Under the pieces are notes generated by a model. The model was not told where the DNA came from, made no database searches, and saw only the letters and a list, made by a program, of their open reading frames with translations. Shown here in pieces: positions 10,790 through 19,234 of a DNA stretch of 64,000 nt. Position numbers and translations under genes: made by a program. Within the stretch, counting starts at the first letter, position 1; each line of letters starts with the position of its first letter. The DNA is taken from the NCBI GenBank assembly GCA_944472135.2, contig OX235265.1:53145112-53209111 (forward strand). The letters are read 5' to 3'. The stretch is from Trichobilharzia regenti (lineage: Eukaryota; Platyhelminthes; Trematoda; Strigeidida; Schistosomatidae).

Positions 10790-10857
10790 TGAGATTCGAA
10801 CCCGCGTCACCCATTGCTGCAGTCTGAGATGTTACCACTGAGCTATACGGGCTCGCG
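10790..10857 (-). promoter_or_regulatory. tRNA-derived Pol III promoter-like head of the hammerhead SINE
   Basis: The minus strand has an A box tagctcagtgg (10835-10845) and a B box ggttcgaatct (10792-10802) at roughly tRNA spacing. A tRNA acceptor stem is not convincingly formed, so this is a SINE promoter rather than a tRNA gene. It would drive transcription leftward through the hammerhead at 10767-10703. Confidence 0.65.
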
Positions 10858-10940
10858 ATTGATCTCCTGTAGGACTGTAGTGGGTATTTTGATTGGACAC
10901 TAGTAACTAGTGCGACGCGTCTAGTCATAAGTTCCTTCGA

Positions 10941-11005
10941 GGTTGCAGATACACCTTGCTGACGAGTGCCAACTAGCACGAAACCTAGGTCCAAGGCTTC
11001 CAGCC
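10941..11005 (+). ncRNA. Type I hammerhead ribozyme, plus strand
   Basis: Core at 10959-10965 (CTGACGA) and 10980-10983 (GAAA). Stem II is 10966-10969 with 10976-10979. Stem III is 10983-10985 with 10988-10990. The predicted cleavage is after C10991. The inner stem I is 10954-10958 with 10992-10996, and the outer stem I is 10941-10945 with 11001-11005. Every base of the catalytic core agrees with the consensus. No Pol III promoter precedes it on this strand, but ATPDase pre-mRNA runs in this direction, so it would be transcribed within intron 3. Confidence 0.85.
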
Positions 11006-11779
11006 GATCGCCTCCAGCTATCTAATATCATCAAACCAGTGTGCACCGTGATGGCAAGCTGCCTAGAATGGTGGCCACATTGCAAACCTGACTGATAGAA
11101 TTCAGTCTGCAGGACTAGACACATCGCACTAGTTACTAGTATCCAATCAAAATGCACATGATCTCAGATGCGTGTTGAAGGGCACTGACTAGGACTTATT
11201 CGCTGAACGTACTCTAGATTAAACAATCACTAAAAGGTAAAGTTAAACCTTAGACAGCAGAACCTACCAATGGAGTGCTACTGCTACAATGACCTTCAAT
11301 GGGCTGACGAGTTTCTTCATGTGAGTTGAGGCTTTCATTCCGTTTAATTCGACCGTCATGTAGATGAATACATGTAGGGAAAATTGGTTTAACTTTTTAT
11401 TGATGGTCTTATGGAAAACTGAAAGTTATTTTTTCATATGTCAGAGAAGGGTATCCTGTGTAACAATTTTTTACATTGTTTTCATGAATATATATGTATT
11501 TTATACCCAGAAACAGTCTTCTTCATGTGATTGGCGCGTTCAAGGTCATTCGCTGGTTGGTAGTTACTGGTGCTTAAAGTTTAACCTCTCCTATTAACAG
11601 AACTAATTATCTTAAACTGTGCCTCAAAATTTGTTGCCCGAAACAAACACTATTCATAAGATTTGACTGTTTCTTTTCTCCTCATCGCAAACAGTTTCCT
11701 AGAGAAAAATGAACGGTTATACAAGACCACCGATAGATCTGGTCTCAAATGGATAAACACTAATCAAATCTGAAACGCA

Positions 11780-12970
11780 TGTCCGAATATATTACGTAGC
11801 CAGACTTTTATCATGTAAAACCGCCTCAGGCATTTGCAGGCTTTTTAACGAAATTGCTGGTGGTAAGCAAAGTATTACTGTCCCATCTTTTGATGTAGAT
11901 ACTCTTAATGAGTCTTTCATATGCTCTTCAGTCAATGTTATCATCCCCGATGTTACAAATGGTAGAGATGATAACTTTCATGATTTTAATACTCTTCATA
12001 TTCTCAAATGTCTCGAATCCTTAAAACCTACCCAAAGCCTTGGTCCCCATGGTATACCAGCTCTTGTCCTCAGAATATGTATGGATATTTTATATTATCC
12101 TTACGAACATTTTCAGTGTTTCATTTTCCAGTAATGTTATACTTGACACATGAAAAGACATTAAAATTATCCTGATAAATAAATTATATACTGGTGTGAA
12201 TGTAGAATTTAGACATATTGCAATTACTTCTCCTTTTTTGGAATTGATGGAAAAATTAAGTTTACTCAACCTTTAGCCTTCCTTCAAAAGTTCTAATGAC
12301 CCTAAATAGTTAGCATGTAAACAGGATGAATGTACTTTAGATACTGCTGCTGTCTTATGTCACCACATTATTTGCTGTTTAGATAAAGGAGTCAAATATG
12401 TTCTATGTACCTTCCTGGAATACGCAATCGCTTATGACTCTGTACCTAAATGTCTTTTGTTAAACAAGCTTTTCGTGATACAAATCAAGTCCTAGGCTGG
12501 TCGCATTCTTATTTTTCTGTCAGGATGCAGCATGTTGCATGTAAGGCAAATCTTCTCCCTTGTTTACTGAAGCCAGTGTCTCTGAAGGCTCTTTTTTGTT
12601 TCTTCGTACACCATTTGTGCCTTTCGGACGAAATAAGTTTCATTAAATATACTTATGATCTGACTGTCTCGTTGCCAGTCACTTCCCTATTTAATTGTTC
12701 CAAACTTAATAGCTTTTTGTTTAACATCAGCCACTGGTCTAATTTAAATGGTCTTACGTTAAATGCTTTCAAATGTCAGGCAGTTAACTTCACCTTCAGG
12801 CATAAAAGTGGTCTAAACGAATTAATCCGTTCACATGATGCTTGTAGCCTAGAGGACACTGAAATAGAAACTAAGTCAAGTATTAAATACCTTAGAATAG
12901 TTTCCTTGTAGCAAACTTCCCACATTCACATGTTAAATCCCAAACTCTGCGTATTGAAGAAATCTGTCCA
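11780..12970 (+). mobile_element. CR1-like LINE relic (family D), RT region
   Basis: Eroded non-LTR reverse transcriptase. Recognisable blocks are SLGPHGIPALVL (compare 'GPDGI'), a finger/palm stretch, a palm A-like block near 12405-12460 (LEYAIAYDSVPKCLLLNKLF), and a later open stretch 12450-12911 with SSIKYLRIVS (compare 'YLG'). There are stops and frameshifts throughout. The relic at 34890-36370 shares the same palm segment (LD.A.VL.H.I). The RTE copies in the window are clearly a different family. Confidence 0.6.
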
Positions 12971-13867
12971 GTCTCTAAATCTACAGTGGATCTGATTTGT
13001 CTTCACGCTGGCTAAGTAATTTTTGTTTTTGTCTTTTTTAGTTGTATTATTTTTTACCCTTCACCCCCTATCAAGTTTCTACCCCTTATTACCACTGTTG
13101 TTAGTTTGACTCTCACTCAGTTTTAGTGGGATTCTACTTAGTCCCGTCAGTTGTATTCCGTCACTCAAATTACTTATTTTATTTTGGTTTCTACCCGATT
13201 AACGATTTCAATATTACATAATTTTTTAAAATGTAAAACTTACAACCCTAATGACACATCTTTGGAAATATTCCTTTTATTGCTGAGAAAATCATATATA
13301 TATATATATATGCACTTTTACAGCTTGAGAATGATATCGCTGGAATGAGGATCTCTTCACTAAAAGTCTTTTTTGTATAGGACTCAACTGGGATTTTGAA
13401 ATGTAAAATTAAGGAGAAATCCGAAAAGGTAATAAATAGTAAAGTTGATTCAAAGAAAGAAGGTAAAGGGTTAAAGTAAAAGGGAAAGATGTCATGAAGA
13501 AAACAAACAGCAGTTACCAAGACAATCTGAAGCTTAACACACTATTCTTTTTTATGTGTAGTGATCACATAAATATAGTACTTTTCTATGACAATGATAT
13601 CATTCAAAGTCTCAACTGTCTTTTGAGTGTCTGATGATTACAGCTTTTGAAAAAGCCCATGTTTTCGAGGCACAAGCATTCTGGGGTATACTAGGAAATT
13701 CGAATGTGCCTTTCCCTCAAGCTAGTATTTCTGTTATCGGTCACGTCAAGACCTAAATACGCATTTTACCGTTCACGAAGTGTCGCAACTTGAGATCATC
13801 ATGTTTTCAATGAGGTTCGATGGTTTCTACTGGTCAAACACTCAAGCTGATAGTTAGTCATTCAACA
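12971..13867. other. Intronic sequence, only a short TA microsatellite
   Basis: AT-rich; a (TA)n tract lies at about 13294-13311. No gene or recognisable repeat. Confidence 0.5.
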
Positions 13868-14425
13868 CTGTTATTATTATTATTGTATCCTTTAGTTCCT
13901 AGAGGAACATAGGGCTTCAGCTGCGCACCTCCGTTGCCTTCTGTTTTCTGACAACTTTTTCAACCCGCTCCAGGTCTGTCCACATGCTTTCATCTCCTCC
14001 TCGCATGACCTCCTCCAAATCACCCTTGCATTGACGACCAACTCGCCGCCTCCCTTTCGGGTTCCACTCGAGCGATGGCTTGTCTAGTGATGTCACTTGA
14101 TGGTTTCCTCAGAGTATGGCCAATCCATCTCCATTTCTTCCTGCCTATTTGTTTCACAATCGGTTCCTGATTGGTTCGCTCCCAGAGATCCCTGTTGCTG
14201 ATCTTTTCTGGCCATCTGATCTTGAGTATTGAGCGAAAACAGCTGTTAATGAAGGTCTGAAGTTTGTTTGAGATGCTCTCTATGACTCGCCAAGTCTCTG
14301 ATCCGTATAGTAGCACTGACTTCACATTGGAGTTGAAAATCCGGATCTTATTTTTGATGCTGAGTGCTGTTGACCTCCACACAGATTTGAGAGTAATGAA
14401 AGCTTGTCTTGCTTTTCCGATTCTG
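13868..14425 (-). mobile_element. RTE-A 3' fragment, 5'-truncated, next to an exon
   Basis: On the minus strand this decodes to the C-terminus of the RTE-A ORF ([45 protein letters not shown]-like) with a frameshift near the end. It then runs to the conserved 3' tail (ccctatgttcc) and a (TAA)n end at its left edge. A possible 10-bp target-site duplication, ctgttattat, is at 13868 and 14423, but it overlaps the microsatellite tail. The insertion stops about 46 bases before the acceptor of the next ATPDase exon. Confidence 0.8.
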
Positions 14426-14471
14426 TTATTATAATAAATGTAAATTATATTTTTATTTTATTATTTTACAG

Positions 14472-14609
14472 GTAGCTAAAATGACCGAAGAAAATGAGTA
14501 TGATTTTACTGGCAAATATTGTTTCGATGGTTTATACATTGTAATTCTGTTACAAAAGTATGGCTTCACAACAGATGAATTATGGAAATCTATCACATTC
14601 AATTCGAAG
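14472..14609 (+). CDS. Ectonucleoside triphosphate diphosphohydrolase, internal exon d
   Basis: A 46-codon, phase-0 exon with acceptor TTTTACAG (to 14471) and donor GTAAGT (from 14610). It encodes FTGKYCFDGLYIVILLQKYG, the family's 'C..G.YI..LL..GYGF' block, followed by WKSITFNSK, equivalent to 'W..I.F..KI'. It joins in frame to the last exon (INGKSVSWALGYML). The polypyrimidine tract sits between the exon and the RTE-A fragment on its left, so the insertion ends just short of the splicing signals. Confidence 0.9.
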
Positions 14610-14872
14610 GTAAGTTGTAATTGTCATTTAGGTAAAAATTTGTTTCAGTAATCAAAATGCATTATTGATTTGTTTCGAATTTTAAAATTTGTACCCCATT
14701 GTGTACTCTTAGTCGTCAATCATTGATAAATGCCTTCAGAACTATAATAAAATAGCATATAACCTTTATGGCTGACATATGATGTATGCACTCCCATACA
14801 CCTTGCAATAAACTAACAATTGGACAATTGATTAAAATTAACAAATAAAATTTCGAAGGGAAAGCTAATCGT

Positions 14873-14887
14873 ATGCATTCATTGTTA
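14873..14887 (+). repeat. RTE-A target-site duplication, left copy
   Basis: atgcattcattgtta, identical to 18136-18150. The element lies exactly between the two copies. Confidence 0.9.
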
Positions 14888-17800
14888 ACCTCGCCAGATA
14901 CTAGCTTGCTAGGCTACTAGCTTACTAGTTTTCTCGCCGGTCCCAAGCCCGGGTAAAGAGGGAGGGTTGGGGCGTGGTGCTAGCAACTCCACCCCTGTAA
15001 AACAACCAAATCGCTACAGAAACTTCAACGAATAAATATATTAAAAATTCTAAAAACATAAGCAATAGCCTTACTTTTCGCTGGAATCGGGGAAGTGAAA
15101 TGACGCAGGCTGGTGAAAGCCTTCGGGAAGCCAGTCAGCCGATGTGCCTTCTTTCGATGAAAGCAAAAGTAAGGATGGGTACCTGGAATGTTCGTACAAT
15201 GTACGAAACTGGAAAGGCTGCCCAGATAGCCGCTGAAATGAGAAGGTACAGAATAGAAGTGTTGGGAATCTGCGAGAGCAGATGGAACGGAACTGGAAGG
15301 TGCCAACTACCTACTGGAGAGACAGTAATCTATTCCGGCCACCTAGAGGACAACCATGAGCACACCGAGGGAGTGGCCATCATGATGTCACCAACAGCAA
15401 CCAAAGCTCTCATGCAGTGGGAACCAATCTCCTCCAGGATAATGACAGCCAGGTTCAACTCAAAAGGAAGGAAAGTTACAGTCATTCAATGTTATGCGCC
15501 TACAAACGTCTCAGAACAAGAGAAGAAGGAGGCGTTCTACAGACAACTACAAGCAGTAATGGACAACGTCCCAAATGGCGATATCAAAATCCTGATGGGC
15601 GACATGAATGCGAAGCTGGGAGGAGACAACACAGGAAGAGAACTCACCATGGGTCGTGAGGCCATCGGTGAAATGAACGACAATGGTGAACTCTTCTCAG
15701 ACTTCTGCGCCTTCAATGATTTGGTGATTGGTGGTAGTGTGTTCAAACACAAGGATATACACAAGACGACATGGATTTCACCAGATGGAAACACCAAGAA
15801 TCAAATAGACTTCATCTCAATTTCAAGAAAGTGGAGACGGAGCCTACTGGACACAAGGTCAAGGAGAGGAGCAGATGTGGGTTCAGACCACTATCTAGTA
15901 GAAGGGACTTTCAAGGTGAAACTAAAAGCCTCGAGGATAGCTGGGGATAGGCCACAATGCAAGTTCAACACTCAATTACTGAAGGACACAACCACAAAAG
16001 ACACCTTCACTGCAACTGTCAGAGCAAAGCAGGAAACACTACGCGACATCACTGAAGAATCATGCGTGGAAGAACATTGGAAGTCTCTGAAGGCGATTCT
16101 CAACGAAACGTGTTCAACGGTTCTAGGAAGAAAGAAGAGACAAGACAAGGAATGGCTCTCAACGGACACTTGGAAATTAATAGAAGAGAGGAGAATGGTG
16201 AAAGAGAAAATGATTCAATGCAAGGACGGACAGGAGAAGGAGACGATGAGCTCAACTTACAAAGCATTGGACAAAGAAGTGAAGAAGAGTGCTAGGAAGG
16301 ACAAAAGACGATTCTACGACAATCTAGCTACTGAAGCTGAAAAGGCAGCAGGCAAAAGGGACCTGAGGACACTATATCAGATAACCAAATCTCTATCCGG
16401 GAAGAGACCAACACAAGCGAAACCTATAAAAGACAGCCAAGGGAACCCAATTACCAAGGAAGAAAAACAGATTAAACAATGGGCGGATCACTTCAAAGGA
16501 CTCTTGAACCGACCATCACCTGCAACCCGTCCAGAAATACCAACAACAGCGCACACACAACTGCAAGTTGACACCAATCCTCCAACGAGAGCTGAAGTCT
16601 TGAATGCAATCAAACTTCTGAAAGCTGGAAAAACAGCCGGACCAGATGGAATACCCCCTGAAGCACTGAAAGCAGACCCAGAGACGACAGCAGACATGCT
16701 GACTCCATTATTGCAAAAGGTCTGGAAGGAGGGAAAGGTGCCTACTGACTGGAGGAAAGGTTACCTCGTGAAACTACCAAAGAAGGGCGACTTAGGACTC
16801 TGCAAGAACTGGCGAGGAATCATGCTCCTATCGACGCCAAGTAAAATCCTGAGTCGCATCATCCTGGAGAGATTAAAGGACGCACTGGAGACAGAACTCC
16901 GACCAGAACAAGCTGGATTCAGGAAAGGCAAATCATGTACTGACCAAATTGCAACTCTACGCATCATCATCACAGAACAAAGCATGGAATGGCAATCAAA
17001 CCTCTACCTCAACTTTATAGACTTTGAGAAGGCCTTCGACAGCGTTGATCGTGAAGTAATTTGGAAATTACTCGAGTACTATGGCGTACCCCAAATATTC
17101 ATCAACCTTATTCAACAGCTGTACGACAACGGCACCTGCCAAGTGATCCACAACGGAAGACTCAGCGAGGCGTTTGGAGTAAACACAGGAGTCAGACAAG
17201 GGTGCTTACTATCACCAATGATATTCCTAATTGTGGTGGACTGGATTATGCGTCAGACTGTGGGAAACGAGAAGACAGGAATATCCTGGACCGACGTGAA
17301 GAACCTAGAAGACCTGGATTTCGCGGATGACTTATGTTTGATGTCACACACAATCGAAGACTTACAAGCGAAAACCGACAAACTGGTCGAAGAAGCAGCA
17401 AAGACAGGACTCCAGGTAAACATAGACAAGACGGAGGTTATGAAAATAACCAACCAACAACAGCAACAACATCCAACGTCAATCACCATCAACGGGAGGG
17501 ATTTGAAAGAGGTTACTTCATTCACTTATCTAGGGAGCATTGTCTCAACTACAGGAGGAGCGGACGAGGATGTCAAATCGAGAATCGGGAAGGCGAGAAA
17601 CACATTCATCAGCCTGAAATCAATCTGGAAATCTTCGTCACTCAGCATCACCAACAAAATTCGGATTTTCAATACAAACGTAAAGTCAGTTCTTCTATAC
17701 GGATCAGAAACTTGGCGGGTCACAAAGAATATTTCCAAAAGGCTGCAGACCTTTATTAACAACTGTCTTCGCTCAATACTGAAGATCAGATGGCCGGAAA

Positions 17801-18135
17801 GAATCACCAACAAGGAATTATGGGAACAAACAAAGCAAGAACCAATCGCCCAACAAATATGCAGGAGAAAGTGGAGATGGATCGGACACTCGCTGAGGAG
17901 ACCGCTGGGTGACATCGCGCGCCAAGCCCTCGAGTGGAACCCGAAAGGGAAGCGGCGTGTGGGACGTCCAAGGGTGACATGGAGGAGATCGTGTGAAGAG
18001 GAGTTGAAAGAATATGGATTAACATGGATGCAGGCGAAAAGTATAGCAGAAGACAGAAGAAAATGGAGACGTGCAGTTGAAGCCCTATGTTCCACTAGGA
18101 ACCCAAGGGAGCAATAATAAAAAATAATAATAATA
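14888..18135 (+). mobile_element. RTE-A, full-length LINE of the RTE clade
   Basis: A complete insertion flanked by a perfect 15-bp target-site duplication (atgcattcattgtta at 14873-14887 and 18136-18150). Layout: a ~212-bp 5' UTR (14888-15099), one uninterrupted ORF of 1005 codons, almost no 3' UTR, and a (TAA)n/(AAT)n tail, as usual for RTE elements. SR2/SjR2-type RTE LINEs are known from schistosomes; the exact family was not checked. An intact ORF and unmutated duplications mark it as recent. It lies in sense orientation inside the last ATPDase intron. Confidence 0.95.
15100..18117 (+). CDS. RTE-A endonuclease-reverse transcriptase polyprotein (1005 aa)
   Basis: An apurinic-type endonuclease and reverse transcriptase that nicks the target DNA and copies the element RNA at the nick. 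Residues ~25-265 form the endonuclease: GTWNVRT, ICESRWNG, GDMNAKLG near 166-173 and the catalytic SDH at 262-264. The RT follows: AGKTAGPDGIPPEAL (~507-521), RPEQAGFRKGKSCTDQI, FIDFEKAFDSVD (~638-649), GVRQGCLLSPMIF (~701-713) and FADD at 741-744. The C-terminal part has [11 protein letters not shown] and RRKWRWIGHSLRRPLG. I see no missing catalytic residue and no internal stop. The first ATG of the open frame was taken as the start; MKAKVRMG, 20 residues further on, is a possible alternative. It is presumably the enzyme that mobilises the SINE at 7175-7419. Confidence 0.95.
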   Translation: MTQAGESLREASQPMCLLSMKAKVRMGTWNVRTMYETGKAAQIAAEMRRYRIEVLGICESRWNGTGRCQLPTGETVIYSGHLEDNHEHTEGVAIMMSPTATKALMQWEPISSRIMTARFNSKGRKVTVIQCYAPTNVSEQEKKEAFYRQLQAVMDNVPNGDIKILMGDMNAKLGGDNTGRELTMGREAIGEMNDNGELFSDFCAFNDLVIGGSVFKHKDIHKTTWISPDGNTKNQIDFISISRKWRRSLLDTRSRRGADVGSDHYLVEGTFKVKLKASRIAGDRPQCKFNTQLLKDTTTKDTFTATVRAKQETLRDITEESCVEEHWKSLKAILNETCSTVLGRKKRQDKEWLSTDTWKLIEERRMVKEKMIQCKDGQEKETMSSTYKALDKEVKKSARKDKRRFYDNLATEAEKAAGKRDLRTLYQITKSLSGKRPTQAKPIKDSQGNPITKEEKQIKQWADHFKGLLNRPSPATRPEIPTTAHTQLQVDTNPPTRAEVLNAIKLLKAGKTAGPDGIPPEALKADPETTADMLTPLLQKVWKEGKVPTDWRKGYLVKLPKKGDLGLCKNWRGIMLLSTPSKILSRIILERLKDALETELRPEQAGFRKGKSCTDQIATLRIIITEQSMEWQSNLYLNFIDFEKAFDSVDREVIWKLLEYYGVPQIFINLIQQLYDNGTCQVIHNGRLSEAFGVNTGVRQGCLLSPMIFLIVVDWIMRQTVGNEKTGISWTDVKNLEDLDFADDLCLMSHTIEDLQAKTDKLVEEAAKTGLQVNIDKTEVMKITNQQQQQHPTSITINGRDLKEVTSFTYLGSIVSTTGGADEDVKSRIGKARNTFISLKSIWKSSSLSITNKIRIFNTNVKSVLLYGSETWRVTKNISKRLQTFINNCLRSILKIRWPERITNKELWEQTKQEPIAQQICRRKWRWIGHSLRRPLGDIARQALEWNPKGKRRVGRPRVTWRRSCEEELKEYGLTWMQAKSIAEDRRKWRRAVEALCSTRNPREQ

Positions 18136-18150
18136 ATGCATTCATTGTTA
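18136..18150 (+). repeat. RTE-A target-site duplication, right copy
   Basis: Exact copy of 14873-14887, directly after the trinucleotide-repeat tail. Confidence 0.9.
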
Positions 18151-18269
18151 CCCTTTTGAGCAGATTTTTTTAAAGCTCAGTTATGCCATAAGCGGATGTC
18201 AACTGCGTTGAATTATTTTAATAGCTTCCAGTAAATTATGCAAATTTTGTTCCTAACTGTAGATAAGAG

Positions 18270-18400
18270 TGAATGAGATTGGCAAGTTGATATTTATATA
18301 ATCAGATGATATTTAAAGTTGAAATAACAACTTGAACTGAGGCAGGATTCAAACCATCAGCCTCCAAATTGTCATTTTGATGTTCCATTGACTGAGCTAT
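18270..18400 (-). mobile_element. tRNA-like SINE relic (second SINE family)
   Basis: The minus strand shows an A-box-like string (tagctcagtc, near 18390-18399) and a B box (ggtttgaatcc, 18345-18355). The body shares atataaatatcaa with the copies at 9985-10135 and near 18935-18975. No coding capacity. Confidence 0.5.
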
Positions 18401-18884
18401 CAGATTTAATAGCCATCAATGTCTTCATTATACTAGGAATCAATTATTGGAGATACGAAATGACGTTATAGAAGTGCAAATGTATTCGATTCCAATCATC
18501 GATGAAATATGAAAAATCATTTACTACTGTCTATGAGACTGTCCACTATTCATTGTAATATCACTGAGATTTTGTTCCGTTATATTATGTGTGGTTATTC
18601 AGAGTCACCACTTACACTAATGCACATAGCTTCCAAGGTCCTCATTGATTCATCAGTCAATCAATATCTTGAACCATTGCCGAGGGTTTTTTATCACCTA
18701 GTTGGAACTTACTTCGTCTAAATGATTAAAGCTACCAGACAGTCAACGGGATAACTCCGTATTCCTTGAAGTTTTTGACTTTTTATTAAACCATACAACA
18801 GTTCTATATTTCTAATACTATAATTAATCACACGAAATATCCTTTATCCGTAGGCAGGTTGACTGGCAGTTGTTACCCTGTGGT

Positions 18885-18985
18885 CCAGTTTACAAGGCTA
18901 AAACGGTGAAGGCGACGGCTTACGGGGTGACAAGCTTCAGTGTGATTATCACCAGTGATATAAATATTCATTCAGATCAATACAC
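18885..18985 (+). mobile_element. SINE body fragment (second SINE family)
   Basis: The string attatcaccagtgatataa and its surroundings match the body of the SINE relics at 9985-10135 and 18270-18400, here on the plus strand. Only a partial, decayed copy is visible. Confidence 0.35.
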
Positions 18986-19021
18986 AGATGTCGACTTCCA
19001 CTTAGTTAATTAAATTATTTA

Positions 19022-19220
19022 GATATGATAGAGTAGATTTGTAGCTCAGGTGGATGATTTTGATGTGGTTGTGTTCCCTGAGCTGGATGGTTAATTTGCG
19101 AAGCTTTCATCGCCCTACTAGGCGACATCTTCAAATCGAAGTATGCGCTGAAGATGTTGCCTAGTAGGGCGATGAAAGCTTCGCAAATTAACCATCCAGC
19201 TCAGAGAACACAACCATATC
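19022..19220. mobile_element. Hairpin (foldback) SINE-like insertion 2
   Basis: A 199-bp insertion flanked by a 14-bp direct repeat (aattaaattattta at 19008-19021 and 19221-19234). A leader of ~40 bases carries tagctcaggtgg, a perfect match to a tRNA A box. It is followed by a 72-bp inverted repeat (arms 19062-19133 and 19149-19220, only a few mismatches) with a 15-nt loop. The outer arm matches the hairpin at 9134-9247, which lacks the central part of the arms. An RNA of this element would fold into one long rod. Confidence 0.75.
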
Positions 19221-19234
19221 AATTAAATTATTTA

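Larger units (their letters stand above)
10678..11155. mobile_element. Hammerhead SINE complex with two overlapping inverted repeats
   Basis: On the minus strand a Pol III-type promoter (A box 10835-10845, B box 10792-10802) precedes a complete hammerhead ribozyme (10703-10767). This is the layout of the schistosome Sm-alpha SINE. The ribozyme part is repeated in inverted orientation on the plus strand (10941-11005). It forms inverted repeat IR1 with arms 10678-10778 and 10930-11030 (~101 bp, few mismatches). A second inverted repeat, IR2 (arms 10886-10925 and 11114-11153, ~40 bp), brackets the plus-strand ribozyme. The whole unit lies inside ATPDase intron 3. Confidence 0.75.

Noticed and set aside
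10746..11157. Overlapping minus-strand ORFs of 78-82 codons
   Set aside because: They cover inverted repeats and ribozymes; no protein signature.
17526..18095. 189-codon minus-strand ORF
   Set aside because: Shadow of the intact RTE-A ORF on the plus strand, with no motif of its own.
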